Shown here: one piece after another, positions 45,854 through 56,194 of the stretch
How the letters are laid out: each line of letters opens with the position of its first letter
Position numbering within the stretch: position 1 is the first letter of the stretch
From: Hypomyces perniciosus
Lineage: Eukaryota; Ascomycota; Sordariomycetes; Hypocreales; Hypocreaceae
Direction: 5' to 3'
Assembly: GCA_008477525.1 (NCBI GenBank)
Contig: SPDT01000007.1
Location: 2,852,001 to 2,916,000 of the forward strand
DNA length: 64,000 nt
Position numbers and translations under genes: made by a program
Notes under the pieces: generated by a model
What the model was told of the DNA's origin: nothing
Database searches by the model: none
Seen by the model: the letters and a program-made list of their open reading frames with translations, nothing else

Positions 45854-46456
45854 CGTGAAGGGGCCTCTGGCCGTGGAGGGGCACGAGGACGGATCTGTGT
45901 CGACGGTGAGGGCAGCAGTGGCGATAGGAACTGCTCAGCCAGAGACGGGAATGCGAGCAGACGGCACTACAAGTGCATTCGCCAAATAGATCGGGAGATG
46001 TATAGTCGGTAGCGTCTTCGGTTCGAGATTGTGGTAGATGGCAGGCCGCAATGAGGTTGGGAGTTGCAGCTTAATGGCCACACACACATGTCGACAGAGC
46101 TGGCGCAAGACCTCCCTGTATTATCGAAAAGTACCTAGTAGCGCATGCAGCCCCCTAATGAGACGTAGTCGTCTCCACTAAATCATTAGCAGTGTAAGCT
46201 GCTTAGTCACCACTCAAATCAGAGCTATTGCCTGTTCAAGCATTCAGCAATCACATCTTGAAAGAATATCTTGGAAAAAATTGGAATTGGTAAACCCCTA
46301 TTATCTCTTTGTCCGTTCAGACGAAATCTTACTTTGTATTGCCTACGCCTATCTGCCAGTGACTGGTAGGAACGTTATACAGCGGAGTAGACGTTACCAA
46401 CCCAACATAAAGAGAGTGGCCTTGAGGGCGTTGTCTTGTCTACCCGTCTCTATCAT
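45854..46456. other. Intergenic region upstream of apl2
   Basis: About 600 bases with apl2 promoter sequence and the 3' flank of the phosphoesterase gene. Nothing else is recognised. Confidence 0.5.
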
Positions 46457-47263
46457 TTAGATCTCAACCGTCTTCTCTCCATCAAACCCATTGGCCTGAT
46501 TAAAATAATATCCCCTCTGGTTTGCAATAATTCTTAGAGGTCCCGCATCATCTCCTCGCTCAACCACGAAATCGCAGTTATAATGCGTATGTCCAAAAGC
46601 CCAAACTTTGACCCTCTCACTCTTGAAGCATGCCTCCGTAGACATGTCTGTTGAGAAACCACTCGTGATCGAACTCCCAATGTACCTGGGGTCCATCGAA
46701 CGAGCATCCCTTGACGGGCTCCAATGAGAAACTATCATGATCTTAACGTCCTCGCCAGACTGTTCAAGATCTGCGACCTGCGAATTGAGCCAAGCAACAT
46801 CCCGCTTATGTGCCTCATTGTGCGCGTCGATATCCCAGTCGCTGATCTAGTAAAAGTCATTAAGTCCGAAGCTGACCGCTGCAGCACTTTCAGGCGGGAT
46901 GAATGAAAAGAAGCTGCAGCCTAGAATGACGATGTCAGTGTCAGGCAGCCGGAAAACTCCCCAGTCAAGTAGGACAAAGTCTCCAAGTAACGTGTTATTG
47001 CGTACGTCGCTTTCGAAGACGCGAAGAATATGAAGAGTTTCCGGCCAATTGGAGTAATACACCTCATGATTCCCAGGAGCGAACAAGACAGCACGGAACT
47101 GCTCAAGCTGCCGAGTCAGAAACGCAAGGCAGTCATCCTTGTGGGCGGCGATATTGCCAATATCGCCAAGCAGGGCCAGATACAGCGCTTTTAGAACTAC
47201 CTCGAAGACACCATAAGCTTTGAGGGTCTCCAGATGCAAGTCGGAGAGAATCTGAACCGACAT
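46457..47263 (-). pseudogene. Calcineurin-like metallophosphoesterase interrupted by an in-frame stop
   Basis: The reading frame starts MSVQILSDLHLE and shows the metallophosphoesterase signature blocks: SDLHLE, LLGDIGN, FAPGNHEVYY, SHWSPS and FGHTHYNCDF. All are in one frame from 47263 to the stop at 46457, except for a TAG at 46847-46849 after LNDFY. The frame continues without shift as ISDWDIDAHNEAHKRDVAWLNSQ, which is plainly family sequence. TAG is one substitution from AAG (lysine), a plausible ancestral codon. No splice pair of usual length removes it (the nearest GT gives 30 nt). Intact length would be about 268 residues, with mono- or dinuclear metal-dependent hydrolysis of phosphoesters; substrate unknown. 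It may be a nonsense allele, a sequencing error, or a read-through gene. Confidence 0.8.
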
Positions 47264-48071
47264 GGCTATTAAGGGTGGTGATGAACAATTGTAAAGTGGT
47301 CTGATGCTGCTCCTGGTCTGAATGATGTCTAGACTGACACGATGGTCTATAGACGCTACATATAAAGAGCTAGGTTCGAGGGACCATGTCTAAGCCCATA
47401 GTATATCCTAGTTAGTGATAGTAGGCAGATACTATCTCTAGTGGGCCATTACATTAATACCGTTCTCAATATTCGAGGACTATGGCATCCTCCTTGCATG
47501 AAGCAAAAGTGCAAAACCGTTCAAATTCCACTGAGCGGCACTGTATTTTATATCGTTCCATAGCAGGAGAACACCGATCAGAGGGCTTCAGACAGTATGG
47601 TGTCAGAGTACGCACTGTACCAACACCATGATTTCATTGGAAGCAGATGCATTTTTACTGCCTTCTCATAGCCAGAGTTTCTCTTCCGCTCCGCCGAGAT
47701 GGTAATAATGCATTTTAGAAAAGGCACTGCCTAAATCTGCAAGTCCGCTAACGCATATATCATTAGGCAAGCTTTCCAAATCTCCGCAGGCTCTTTATCG
47801 AAGCCCGAACGGAGGATGAAGAACGGGATATCTCCAGGAAAGCGGTAAGCATCTCTGCCCACTTGTCTACTGAGTCCTGTGATTTGACCATCTTATAGTT
47901 CTACCACGCAGTGCTATTCATGGGATCGGTAGCAGTCTTCAGTTTGATTGCGCAAAAGCTGAATGCTCGCAAATGAATTTTGGCTCTTGAAAATCAGTCT
48001 TGGTTGGCGAGCTAGGCAGCCAATGGCCAAGCTCACATGCGAATACACGGATAGAGAAAATCCACATCTAC
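47264..48071. other. 0.8-kb intergenic region
   Basis: AT-rich spacer between the phosphoesterase start and the 3' end of the ligase gene. No gene or RNA is recognised. Confidence 0.55.
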
Positions 48072-50806
48072 CTAATCTAACTCGTCTTGCTCATCCTCTT
48101 TGAGACCTTCTGATTCACCCTTGTTGTCTTTTGACGACACAGCTTTCGCTTCCTGCTTTCTCCACAAACCAGCCAAAAATTCATTAGTACTCGCTTCATC
48201 GATGCTCTTGTCCTCTCTTTTCTTCAAGAACCGTGGAAATCGCAAGCTCAGTCCTCGTTCGTCACTGACAAGCCCAATAGCTGCAGTGTACGTCGGACTT
48301 AGTGTAATATCTGCAAAGGCCATCTCCCAAACCTCCTGTGGCTCAAACCAGACGTCGGGACTCGGGCCAGAATATTCTATGAAGCTAGGTTTCTGCGAGC
48401 GAGTGTTCTTTGCTTCGCCGCTCTCCTGGCCATCATCGTAAAACTCTTTGTTCGTCTTGTAGAAGGCATCTGTGAAGCCGGACATGCATTTGCAGACTGC
48501 TTCAAGGGCGCCACTTTCTTCGTTACGTACTGCAAGCAATATTGGAGACCACCATTTTGCCTTGCGACCTTGCCCATGCCAACCAGCCACGGGTATTAGA
48601 TCCAACGTATCGAAACTGGAATTATAGTCCTTCTTGACTTTCAGCCAGGAATCCAGTCGTTTGTCTGGCTCGTATGTCGCGAGTAGAGGTTTCCTCCGAG
48701 ACTTGACCACCTTCTCGTCACCATCTCCATCGGTTGTAACTTTAGCCTTCCCCTTGGCTTTTAACTTGCTTTTCGGCATGGACAGTTTTTCTGTGTCCTC
48801 CAGCGCCTTGTCTATTGAATCTTCCAAGTACGGCACGTTGGTCAGATTATCTAGTATCTTGACCATTATGCCTTCACATTTGTTCTCCGTCGCTGACTTG
48901 AAGAACTCAAGGACAGTTTCCGACTCTCCAGAGGTAGCATCAAGGCTCTTGGCCCACGTAAAGTGATGAGGGACTTCTATGAATAGAGATCGTAGAAGCT
49001 CTCGTCGCTCCCGGAATGGCCGATCCAAAAGAGGCTGCCCATTAAGAAACATGAGATCAAATGAAAATAGGCAGACATCGATGGTGATATCCCCAATAGC
49101 GACGTCTTTCCTCGCACGATTCGTCAATGTCTGGAAGTTTTTGAGCTCTCCAGTCTGTCGATCAACAGCCACAACTTCACCTTCCATAATGAAGCTGTCG
49201 ACACCTTCTCCCCTGATTTTGGGTACAAGCTCCACAAGATCGGGATATTTGTCCGTCATGAGCTCCAAGTGCCTGGAAAAAATCGAGACTTTTCCCTTTT
49301 TATCACAATGAATCTGTGCTCGCTGTCCGTCGTACTTGAACTCGCAGGCGAAGTCTCGTCCTTGCAACTTCGTGAGCATCTCCGATAAATCTCTCGTGAT
49401 ACTGCCCAACATCGGACGCAGTGGCACATGTAGCTCCAGACCGCACCGCAGAGGCAATTCGTCTGACACGCCAATCTCCAGGAGTACGGGTACTAGGTCG
49501 TCATAATTTGGATGCCTAGCAAAGCACGCTTTGACTATCTCTTCCGCCTTGCTCCAGACCTCAGCCAATTCTTCCTTTCTCAGTTTCGCCAGATCAGACG
49601 TCAATTTTGTAACGTAATCTGCGCTTGATGGTTTTGAAAGCAAGAATGCTCTCGATAATGCAATCAGCATGGTCGTCTTCACCGCACCAATCCGGAGCTA
49701 TGTGGCGATTAGAGACTTGGCTGACAAAATAAGGAACAGAGATACTTGCATGTTGACAGAGTGTCCGCACAATGAAGCGGCTCTCCTCCCCTCCTCTGGC
49801 GTCTTGCAACAATCTATCAACAATCCTCTGCTTGGTCTCACCACTTCCCTGCCCTTGAGTAGTAGCGATCTTGACCAGAGACTGGTAAACTCCTTTGATT
49901 GTGAGTGGCTTTGGCTTCCGTAGGGTAAAGCTTTGCTTCTTCTTTGCCTCAAATGCTACATCGCCTGCGTCACCGTACTTGTCGTAAATGGCCTTAAGTG
50001 AGCGATTGTCCAGGCCACAAACTTGTCGAAGAGCCTTGGAAATAGCCGAGCCTCCCAGTCCAAGCTCTAGGGATATATAAGGCGGCGAGATAGAGTTTGT
50101 TGCGAGCCAAACCTGGCCTCTGTCAGGATAATCCCATGGCATCGACATTGGGACTTACGGCAGGTAAAAGACTGGACGGATCGCCCTCAATTAACACCCT
50201 TAAGCAGTTGACGAGAGTATCCACAATTTTGATCCGACTATTCGTCCCACTGACAAGAACAAAACATCTAGTGAGAAGAGCGTAGGATGCGTCTCCTCCC
50301 TCAGATTCCCAGTGTTCGTGCAATTGCTTTACATACTTCGACGGATTGAATGTAAGAGGTAATTCGTCAAAGGGGATAGACGTGGTTATGACATCCTCAG
50401 CCATCCCAGTGGACTGCAAAGTAAGAGTTGGTTTAGCACCCTCTTTTTTAGGAATAGATTCGACCTTTAATGACACTGGCTGATCTGCTGGTGCTGGCGT
50501 GGAATCGCACTCGGATGATCGAATAGGCATCTCCACATTTTGGTTTTGTTCCCCTGAATTCTTATTTCCACCCTTAAAGCGAGCTTCATTCGCTACCTCC
50601 CGATCCCATTCCGCCTGCAATTTGCGTGCCAGCTCCTCATCTGTCAGTGTCGAGACATCACTTGGTGTGTCATCATCTTGAGCAGTTGACGGAGCGGGAT
50701 CATCATTTTGCCTTTGCCTCGAAAAGAAATATTCCAGTCCTCGTGATTGTGCCGCCGGCTGGTTCTTCCCATTGTTCAGCTTCCTTTTCTTTGTTGGGCT
50801 GGGCAT
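48072..50806 (-). CDS. cdc9: ATP-dependent DNA ligase I
   Basis: Exons 50806-50159, 50112-49750 and 49697-48072 join in phase for 878 residues. A disordered N-terminus has a basic KKRK cluster and a PIP-like RGLEYFF that could bind PCNA. The DNA-binding domain is followed by the nucleotidyltransferase domain with the AMP-accepting lysine in EFKYDGQRAQIH (Lys about 458). Then come the GKVSIFSRH, MEGEVVAVD, FSFDLMFLNG and EGIMVKIL motifs, and the C-terminal OB fold (DSWLKVKKDY, RFPRFLKKREDKSIDEAST). A lysine-rich insert lies inside the adenylation domain (about 600-630). The second intron needs a GC donor (GCAAGT). It joins Okazaki fragments; promoter control by an MCB box is less clear than for pol2. 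Confidence 0.95.
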
Positions 50807-51083
50807 GCTGGTGAGATATCGTGAACAGTGTATTGCTCCCACGCGCGGCGTTCACTTCAATGACGCTGTTCAACACGACAGCACGTGACCGTGACACTTG
50901 AGCAGCCCGGCACGGAAGATCACGAGCCCCCGTCCTCCCGCGCTAAACCCCTTTTCGCTCCTCTCGCGCCGCACAACCAGCAACTCCCACAATTGTACGA
51001 AATCTTCCTCCGCCCCACCATCTCGATCTTCGAGTCGACATCCCCTCATTCCAACATATAAACCCCCCTGTCAATCCGACAAG

Positions 51084-52017
51084 ATGAACGGCGAAGACCC
51101 CCCGGAGCGGCCCGAATACATCACGGCCGTCATCAACGGTCTCGAGCGATACAATCCCGAAGCCGTCAGCACCCTCGAGAGCTATCTTCAAGAGCAATGC
51201 GAACAGAAGTACTGCGACTGCAACGCCAACCGGACGCTGTTGAAGCTGTGAGTGTTTTGTGCGCGGGTTCGGCAATGCTTTTTTATGGCGCCTTCATTTT
51301 TGGTTTTTTCCTCCTATGATGATCATGTCAACGTTTCCTATTACCTGAAAACGACGGGTCTAAACAACCTAGCCGTTTGAAGTCAACTATTAATGGTGTC
51401 TGATGCCTACTACTTCCGTTTCCAAGCAACAATGCGCGGCCTTGAAAAGAGAGGTGCTGACCCATTAATTACTACCCACTAGGTACCAGCTCAACCCCGA
51501 CCGGTTGAAGGATGAGGTCGTTACCAACATCCTCGTCAAGGCCATGACCCAGTTCCCCTCTGCCCAATTCACCCTCGCCCTCCACCTCATCAACCCCACC
51601 GCTGCCTCAACTGGCGAGCTCCACGAGGCCCTCATCAAGCTCCGCTCCCTCAACTCTCAGCTCCAGGGCGCCCAGTACGCCGATTTCTGGGCCGACCTGG
51701 ACGGCGACGACCTCTGCGCCGATCTCATCGCCGACATTTCTGGTTTTGAAGACCTCATCCGGGAGCGAATCGCCGGCTTGGTCTCACACGCTTTCAGAGA
51801 CGTCAGCCTGTCACACATCGTCTCATGGCTCGGCTTCAATGAGGACAAGACGCGCAAGTTCGTTGCCGACCACACCGACTGGACTATCGACGAGGAGGGT
51901 AACGTCAAGATTCCTTCAAACCCGGACAACGAGGCCAAGAAGGCAGAGATTCGCGAGGATGTCAACGTTGATCAGTTCGCAAGGGTCATCCGGAGGTCCT
52001 GGGAGGAGACTGTATAG
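51084..52017 (+). CDS. Translation initiation factor eIF3 subunit K
   Basis: Exons 51084-51247 and 51483-52017 join in phase for 232 residues. The PCI/CSN8-type fold is evident: RPEYITAVINGLERYNPEAVSTLESYLQEQ near the start, NRTLLKLYQLNPDRL, and the winged-helix end ISHAF/FRDVSLSHIVSWLGF with GNVKIPSNPDNEAKKAEIREDVNVDQFARVIRRS. eIF3k is a peripheral eIF3 subunit, found in filamentous fungi but absent from budding yeast. The 235-nt intron is the longest with a clear call in this window. The gene is divergent from cdc9, with 277 bases between starts. Confidence 0.94.
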
Positions 52018-52322
52018 ATTGTTGAATGGAACAAAAAAAAGGGAATAAAATCATGCTTTATTTATCAAGGGAAGAGGGATATCTTGACGAAACCATGATG
52101 CGGAATGAATGGCATGATGGCATGGTGCGGGGGTCCACAATCTAAGGCGTTTAATAGGAAGTGTGTCATTGAAGAGCGATTCAAGATCGGTCAGCATAGA
52201 AGGCGATCTCTTTCGGACATCATGGCTATCCTCGCACTTTTGACTTTTGATTTGCGTCGTTATTCTTGTCGTGAACACGTTTTACCCAACCACCTAGGTT
52301 ATTGACAGTACATCTGCCCATA
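52018..52322. other. Convergent 3' flanks of eIF3k and tsr4
   Basis: About 305 bases with no open frame of note; these are the 3' untranslated regions of the two convergent genes. Confidence 0.6.
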
Positions 52323-53598
52323 TTAGTTGTTCTTCGCCAGCTCTTCCCACTGAACCCCCACCCACTCTTCCAAGTATCCCGCCTCGCCAACAGCCGTATG
52401 CCGCGGGACGCAATCCTGCTCACAAACTCCGACAATGACAGTCCCCCACTCCATGCCATCCAAGCTCAAGTCATCCGCCTCCAGCTCCGCAATAGCATTT
52501 GGTGTCAGTTGGACTTCAAACGTCCTTCGGCCATTGCAGTTGGGACAGCCCGGCATAGTACTCTTGGTGAGCAACTCTCCCACGGTATCGGTCTTGGAGT
52601 ACAGCAGCGGCGCGCCGGCAAACTCGTAGCGGATAACTTGATCCGGGTTCTGGGCGAGACGGTCGGCGAATTTCTGAAAGGCAGCGTCCATGGCAGACTC
52701 GAATGCCTCGCGGTCGAGGGCAGAGGGCTCCGAGGCATCAGCGTCTGCGATGCGAACGTCGGTAGGCAGCTTTGTGGGTGTAGGGTCGAGAGTCTCGTAG
52801 TCGGCGTCGGCGAGGAAGAGGGTTGGGTAGGGGGCCGGCAGAGAAGCAGTTTCAGGCCATGGCTCGGGGGGCGGCGGTGGTCCCAGCGGCTTGGTGCCGA
52901 TAGAAATGGTCTCGGCGAAGGTCTTGGAGAGTGTTGAAGGCGTTGGCTTCTCCTCTGAAGCAGCAGGTTTCGTCGGCTGGGTTGAGAAAGGGGTTGACTG
53001 TGAAGAAGAGCTGAAAGGGTTGGCAGAGCTCGACGACGAACTAAACGGGTTCGCGCTGCTGGCAAATGGGTTGGCCCCAGAGGCTCCAAGAGGTTTCGCG
53101 CCGAAGAGCGCCTCACCCAAGCCTGGCCCATCCTTTTTCACTTCCGGTTCGGTCTTCTTCTCTGACTCTTTTGTTTCTTCTTGAACTTTGGTTTCGGCTT
53201 CCTCTTTCCATACTCTCACTCCTCTCACAGCGCGGATGCTGCCAGCCTTGCGCCGACACGTCTGTCTGCGACAAGCAAACACATATATCCGTCTCTCATG
53301 GTCAGGGAATCGCTCCGGAAGCTCGCCATTCAACTGTAATAACAGAACCATCATATCCTTGCAGACCTTACATCTCGCAAGCGCTGCAGAGGGCGGTTTG
53401 CCCGAACTAAGCCATTCCTGTCCTCTGGTGTTAGTGGCTGATTTGCACTCCGAGAACATCAACCATGAAGCAGCAACATACCGGATGGCCTCCAAGCTTG
53501 CTTATTGTGTCCTCCTCAGCATCTCTAGAAGCATACCCAAGAAGCACATTTGTCTCTGTAAACTCCCCTTCCGAGGAGTCGGAATCGTAATTCGCCAT
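52323..53598 (-). CDS. tsr4: Tsr4/PDCD2-like ribosome-biogenesis chaperone
   Basis: Exons 53598-53482 and 53417-52323 join in phase for 403 residues. The short N-terminal exon gives NVLLGYASRDAEEDTISKLGGHPEWL, a PDCD2 signature. Paired cysteines follow (CKVCKDMMVLLLQLNGELPERFPDHERRIYVFACRRQTCRRK). A low-complexity NPFSSSS-rich linker separates this from the C-terminal PDCD2_C domain (PDQVIRYEFAGAPLLYSK, PGCPNCNGRRTFEVQLTPNAIAELE, MEWGTVIVGVCEQDC). Family members are dedicated chaperones of ribosomal protein uS5 and are needed for 20S pre-rRNA processing. The FSSSS linker is unusually repetitive. Confidence is high because both domains are present. Confidence 0.93.
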
Positions 53599-53867
53599 TG
53601 TCGCAAAACCCTCTGCGCAAAGCGATGGTGGGGTCAAGAATTTTTTTGAGTGAAAGATGAACATTGATGAGGGGCTTATCAGTCGTATCAACGCCAAAAA
53701 CGGCCACCCCTCCAAACTGCATCATACTATTATTCACATCGTCATATAAAATCCATATAAATTCACCAGAATCCAGACAGGTCCATGTGCTTTTGGACAG
53801 AAAGATTAAATTGCTAGGCTCTTGCAACATAATTTTTGTCTACCGTAAAATCTAACCCATGTATCCA

Positions 53868-55809
53868 TTACATATGATCATCAGGACCATCCATTCCTGG
53901 GCCTGGTCCACCAGCCCTACCCATCTGTCGAGCCTTCAGGAGTTCGTCACAGAGCAGCAAGTTCGATGCGATACCTGAGCTGGACGCAATGCAGTTCCTC
54001 AGCACCCGGAAGGAGTCGAAGACACCCTCTAGCTCAGGATCCATGGGCTCTCCGGTCTCAAGGTTCAATCCAACAAGCTGGCCCTCGGCATACTCATCTT
54101 GTAGCGCCGCAACTGTTTCTACATGTCAGCATCGGGTACAAAGGTAAAACCCCATTGGTAAAAACTTACGGGCATCCTGAACATCGTGTCCGGCGTTGGC
54201 AGCAAGGGTCTTGGGGATGATGAGAAGGGCATCAGCAAATGCTTCAACACCCCACTTCGCCTTGCCCTTGACCGTCTTTGCGAAGGCATCGCTCTTCAGG
54301 TGGGCGGCACAAGCAACCTGGAAGGCACCGGCGCCAGGAACAACGCTCTTGTCGACAATCATGTTGTAGACGCTCCTCAATCCATCCCTGACCGCATCCG
54401 TGACTTGAGCAATAGTGTGCTGGTTTGGTCCCTTGATCAGAAGAGTCACAGACTTGGGATCCTTGACCTCCTCAACGAAAGTGTACTTCTCCTCGCCTAG
54501 TGTCTGCTCGTAAACAAGTCCGGCCCAGCCAAGGGCGTCTTCTGTCAGGTCATCCACGCTGTTCTGGGCTATGCCGCCGCAGATCAGCTGGAGTCGCTCC
54601 ATGTTTCTCCGCTTCGCTCGTCGGAGTGCCAGGATGTTGTTCTTGGCCAGGACGTCTAGAGACATGGGGTCGATACCCTTCTGGTTGATGATGACAAAAT
54701 TCTTCTTGCCATCGTCACCGCACACCTGCTTCTTCAGCTCAACAATCTTCTTGAGCTTGGCATCGATAAATCGGCGCTCACTCTCCACAAGCTTGTCACG
54801 CTGCTCTGCACTTGAGTAGAAGAAGCCCGAGTTGATCTCCGTCTTCTCGTACTCAAGGCTCACATTCAGCGTCAGGATGTAGCAGTTTTCCAATCTCTTG
54901 GGCATGTCGGGGTGCCTGGCACCATGGTCCAAAGCCAATCCTCGAATAAGCTGTGTGTCTGAAGCTGTTCGGTGCTGCATCTTCATAATTTCCACCATGT
55001 GCAAGTCTGGCTTGGCAGGTGCCTGATAGATAGCCAAGACAGCGTCCACAATATCGGGAGTAAGTTTCGCAGCCAATGTCGTGTTCAGCTTCGTCGCAAG
55101 CGATGTTCGGGCAACGTTCAACAGGAGTTCGCGGTCGACCTCTTTGGACAGCTTGAAGGAGTCCAAGAACTAGTAGAGTTGTATTTGTCAGATGGTTGTC
55201 CCAGAGCTAATTGCTTCCAAATATTGATGCTGACCTTCAAGGCCTCGGCCTTGGCAATTTCAAAGCCATCCGTGATGATGCGAGGGTGCAGTCCTTCAGA
55301 AATGTATCTGTCCGCCTGCTTCAGCAGCTCCCCCACCAACAGCACTACAGAGGTAGTGCCGTCACCGCAGATGTCGTCCTGCGCAGTCGCTGCCCGAGCA
55401 ATCATAACGGCCGTGGGGTTTTGTATTTGCATCTCTCTCAGGAGGACGTTCCCGTCCTTGGTGAGCTTGATCTATTCGACAAAGGTCGTTAGGAAAAAGG
55501 GGGGCTTCAGACTGAGGGGTAGCAATCGGGCTGCATGTATGTACCTGTCCACTACCATCAACAAGCCTAGGATACTGTTAGCAGCCATCTCATATGCTAG
55601 GATCAATAGGCCATCTCACATCTTGATCGTGCCTCGGGGGCCAAGGTTGGACTTGAGGACATCCTGGAGGCCCTCACCAGCAGTGATGTTGACCCGGAGA
55701 GCTTCACCCCTCCTCTGCGACAAGTTAGACGACAGCCACGCACGATGTCAAGCAGAGATGGACAAACTCGGGACTCGGCCTTTGGGTTGAGAAGCTGTGC
55801 GGCCGACAT
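53868..55809 (-). CDS. cct6: Chaperonin CCT subunit zeta
   Basis: Six exons (55809-55768, 55714-55620, 55566-55545, 55471-55235, 55169-54170, 54112-53868) join in phase for 546 residues, equal to the yeast protein. The group II chaperonin motifs are present: [66 protein letters not shown], and [17 protein letters not shown] at the hinge. The [11 protein letters not shown] and ISEGLHPR block identifies zeta. It folds actin and tubulin in the TRiC/CCT ring. One internal exon is only 22 nt (55566-55545). The acidic end terminates in MDGPDDHM. Confidence 0.96.
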
Positions 55810-56194
55810 GTTGGTTTCTTCGCTCTGGGGCTCACTGATACAAGGCGGTATGGCGTGGCTCAGGTTCGGTCGCTAGGTCGTGATTTCGAGAGCTCGATCT
55901 GCCTGGCACTGACCCGCAAATGAGGGTGGTGGGCTTGTACTTTTTTCTGCCTGGATTCAGGGTGAAGGCGGTGTGTGGGGTCTGTGAGTGGCGGGCTGTT
56001 GTCAAGCCAATCAGCACATTGACTTACACTAACAGCATCTTCAACAGCATCTTCAACAGCAATATCTCTATAATTTAAAGCAAAAGGAAAGGGAATGTCC
56101 TTGTCGTTTTTATTTTATCAATACCTAAGAAACATGCCCCGTCTACACGACATTGCCTCTTTCATAGAGCCTAGCTTCTATGCCATCATTCTGA

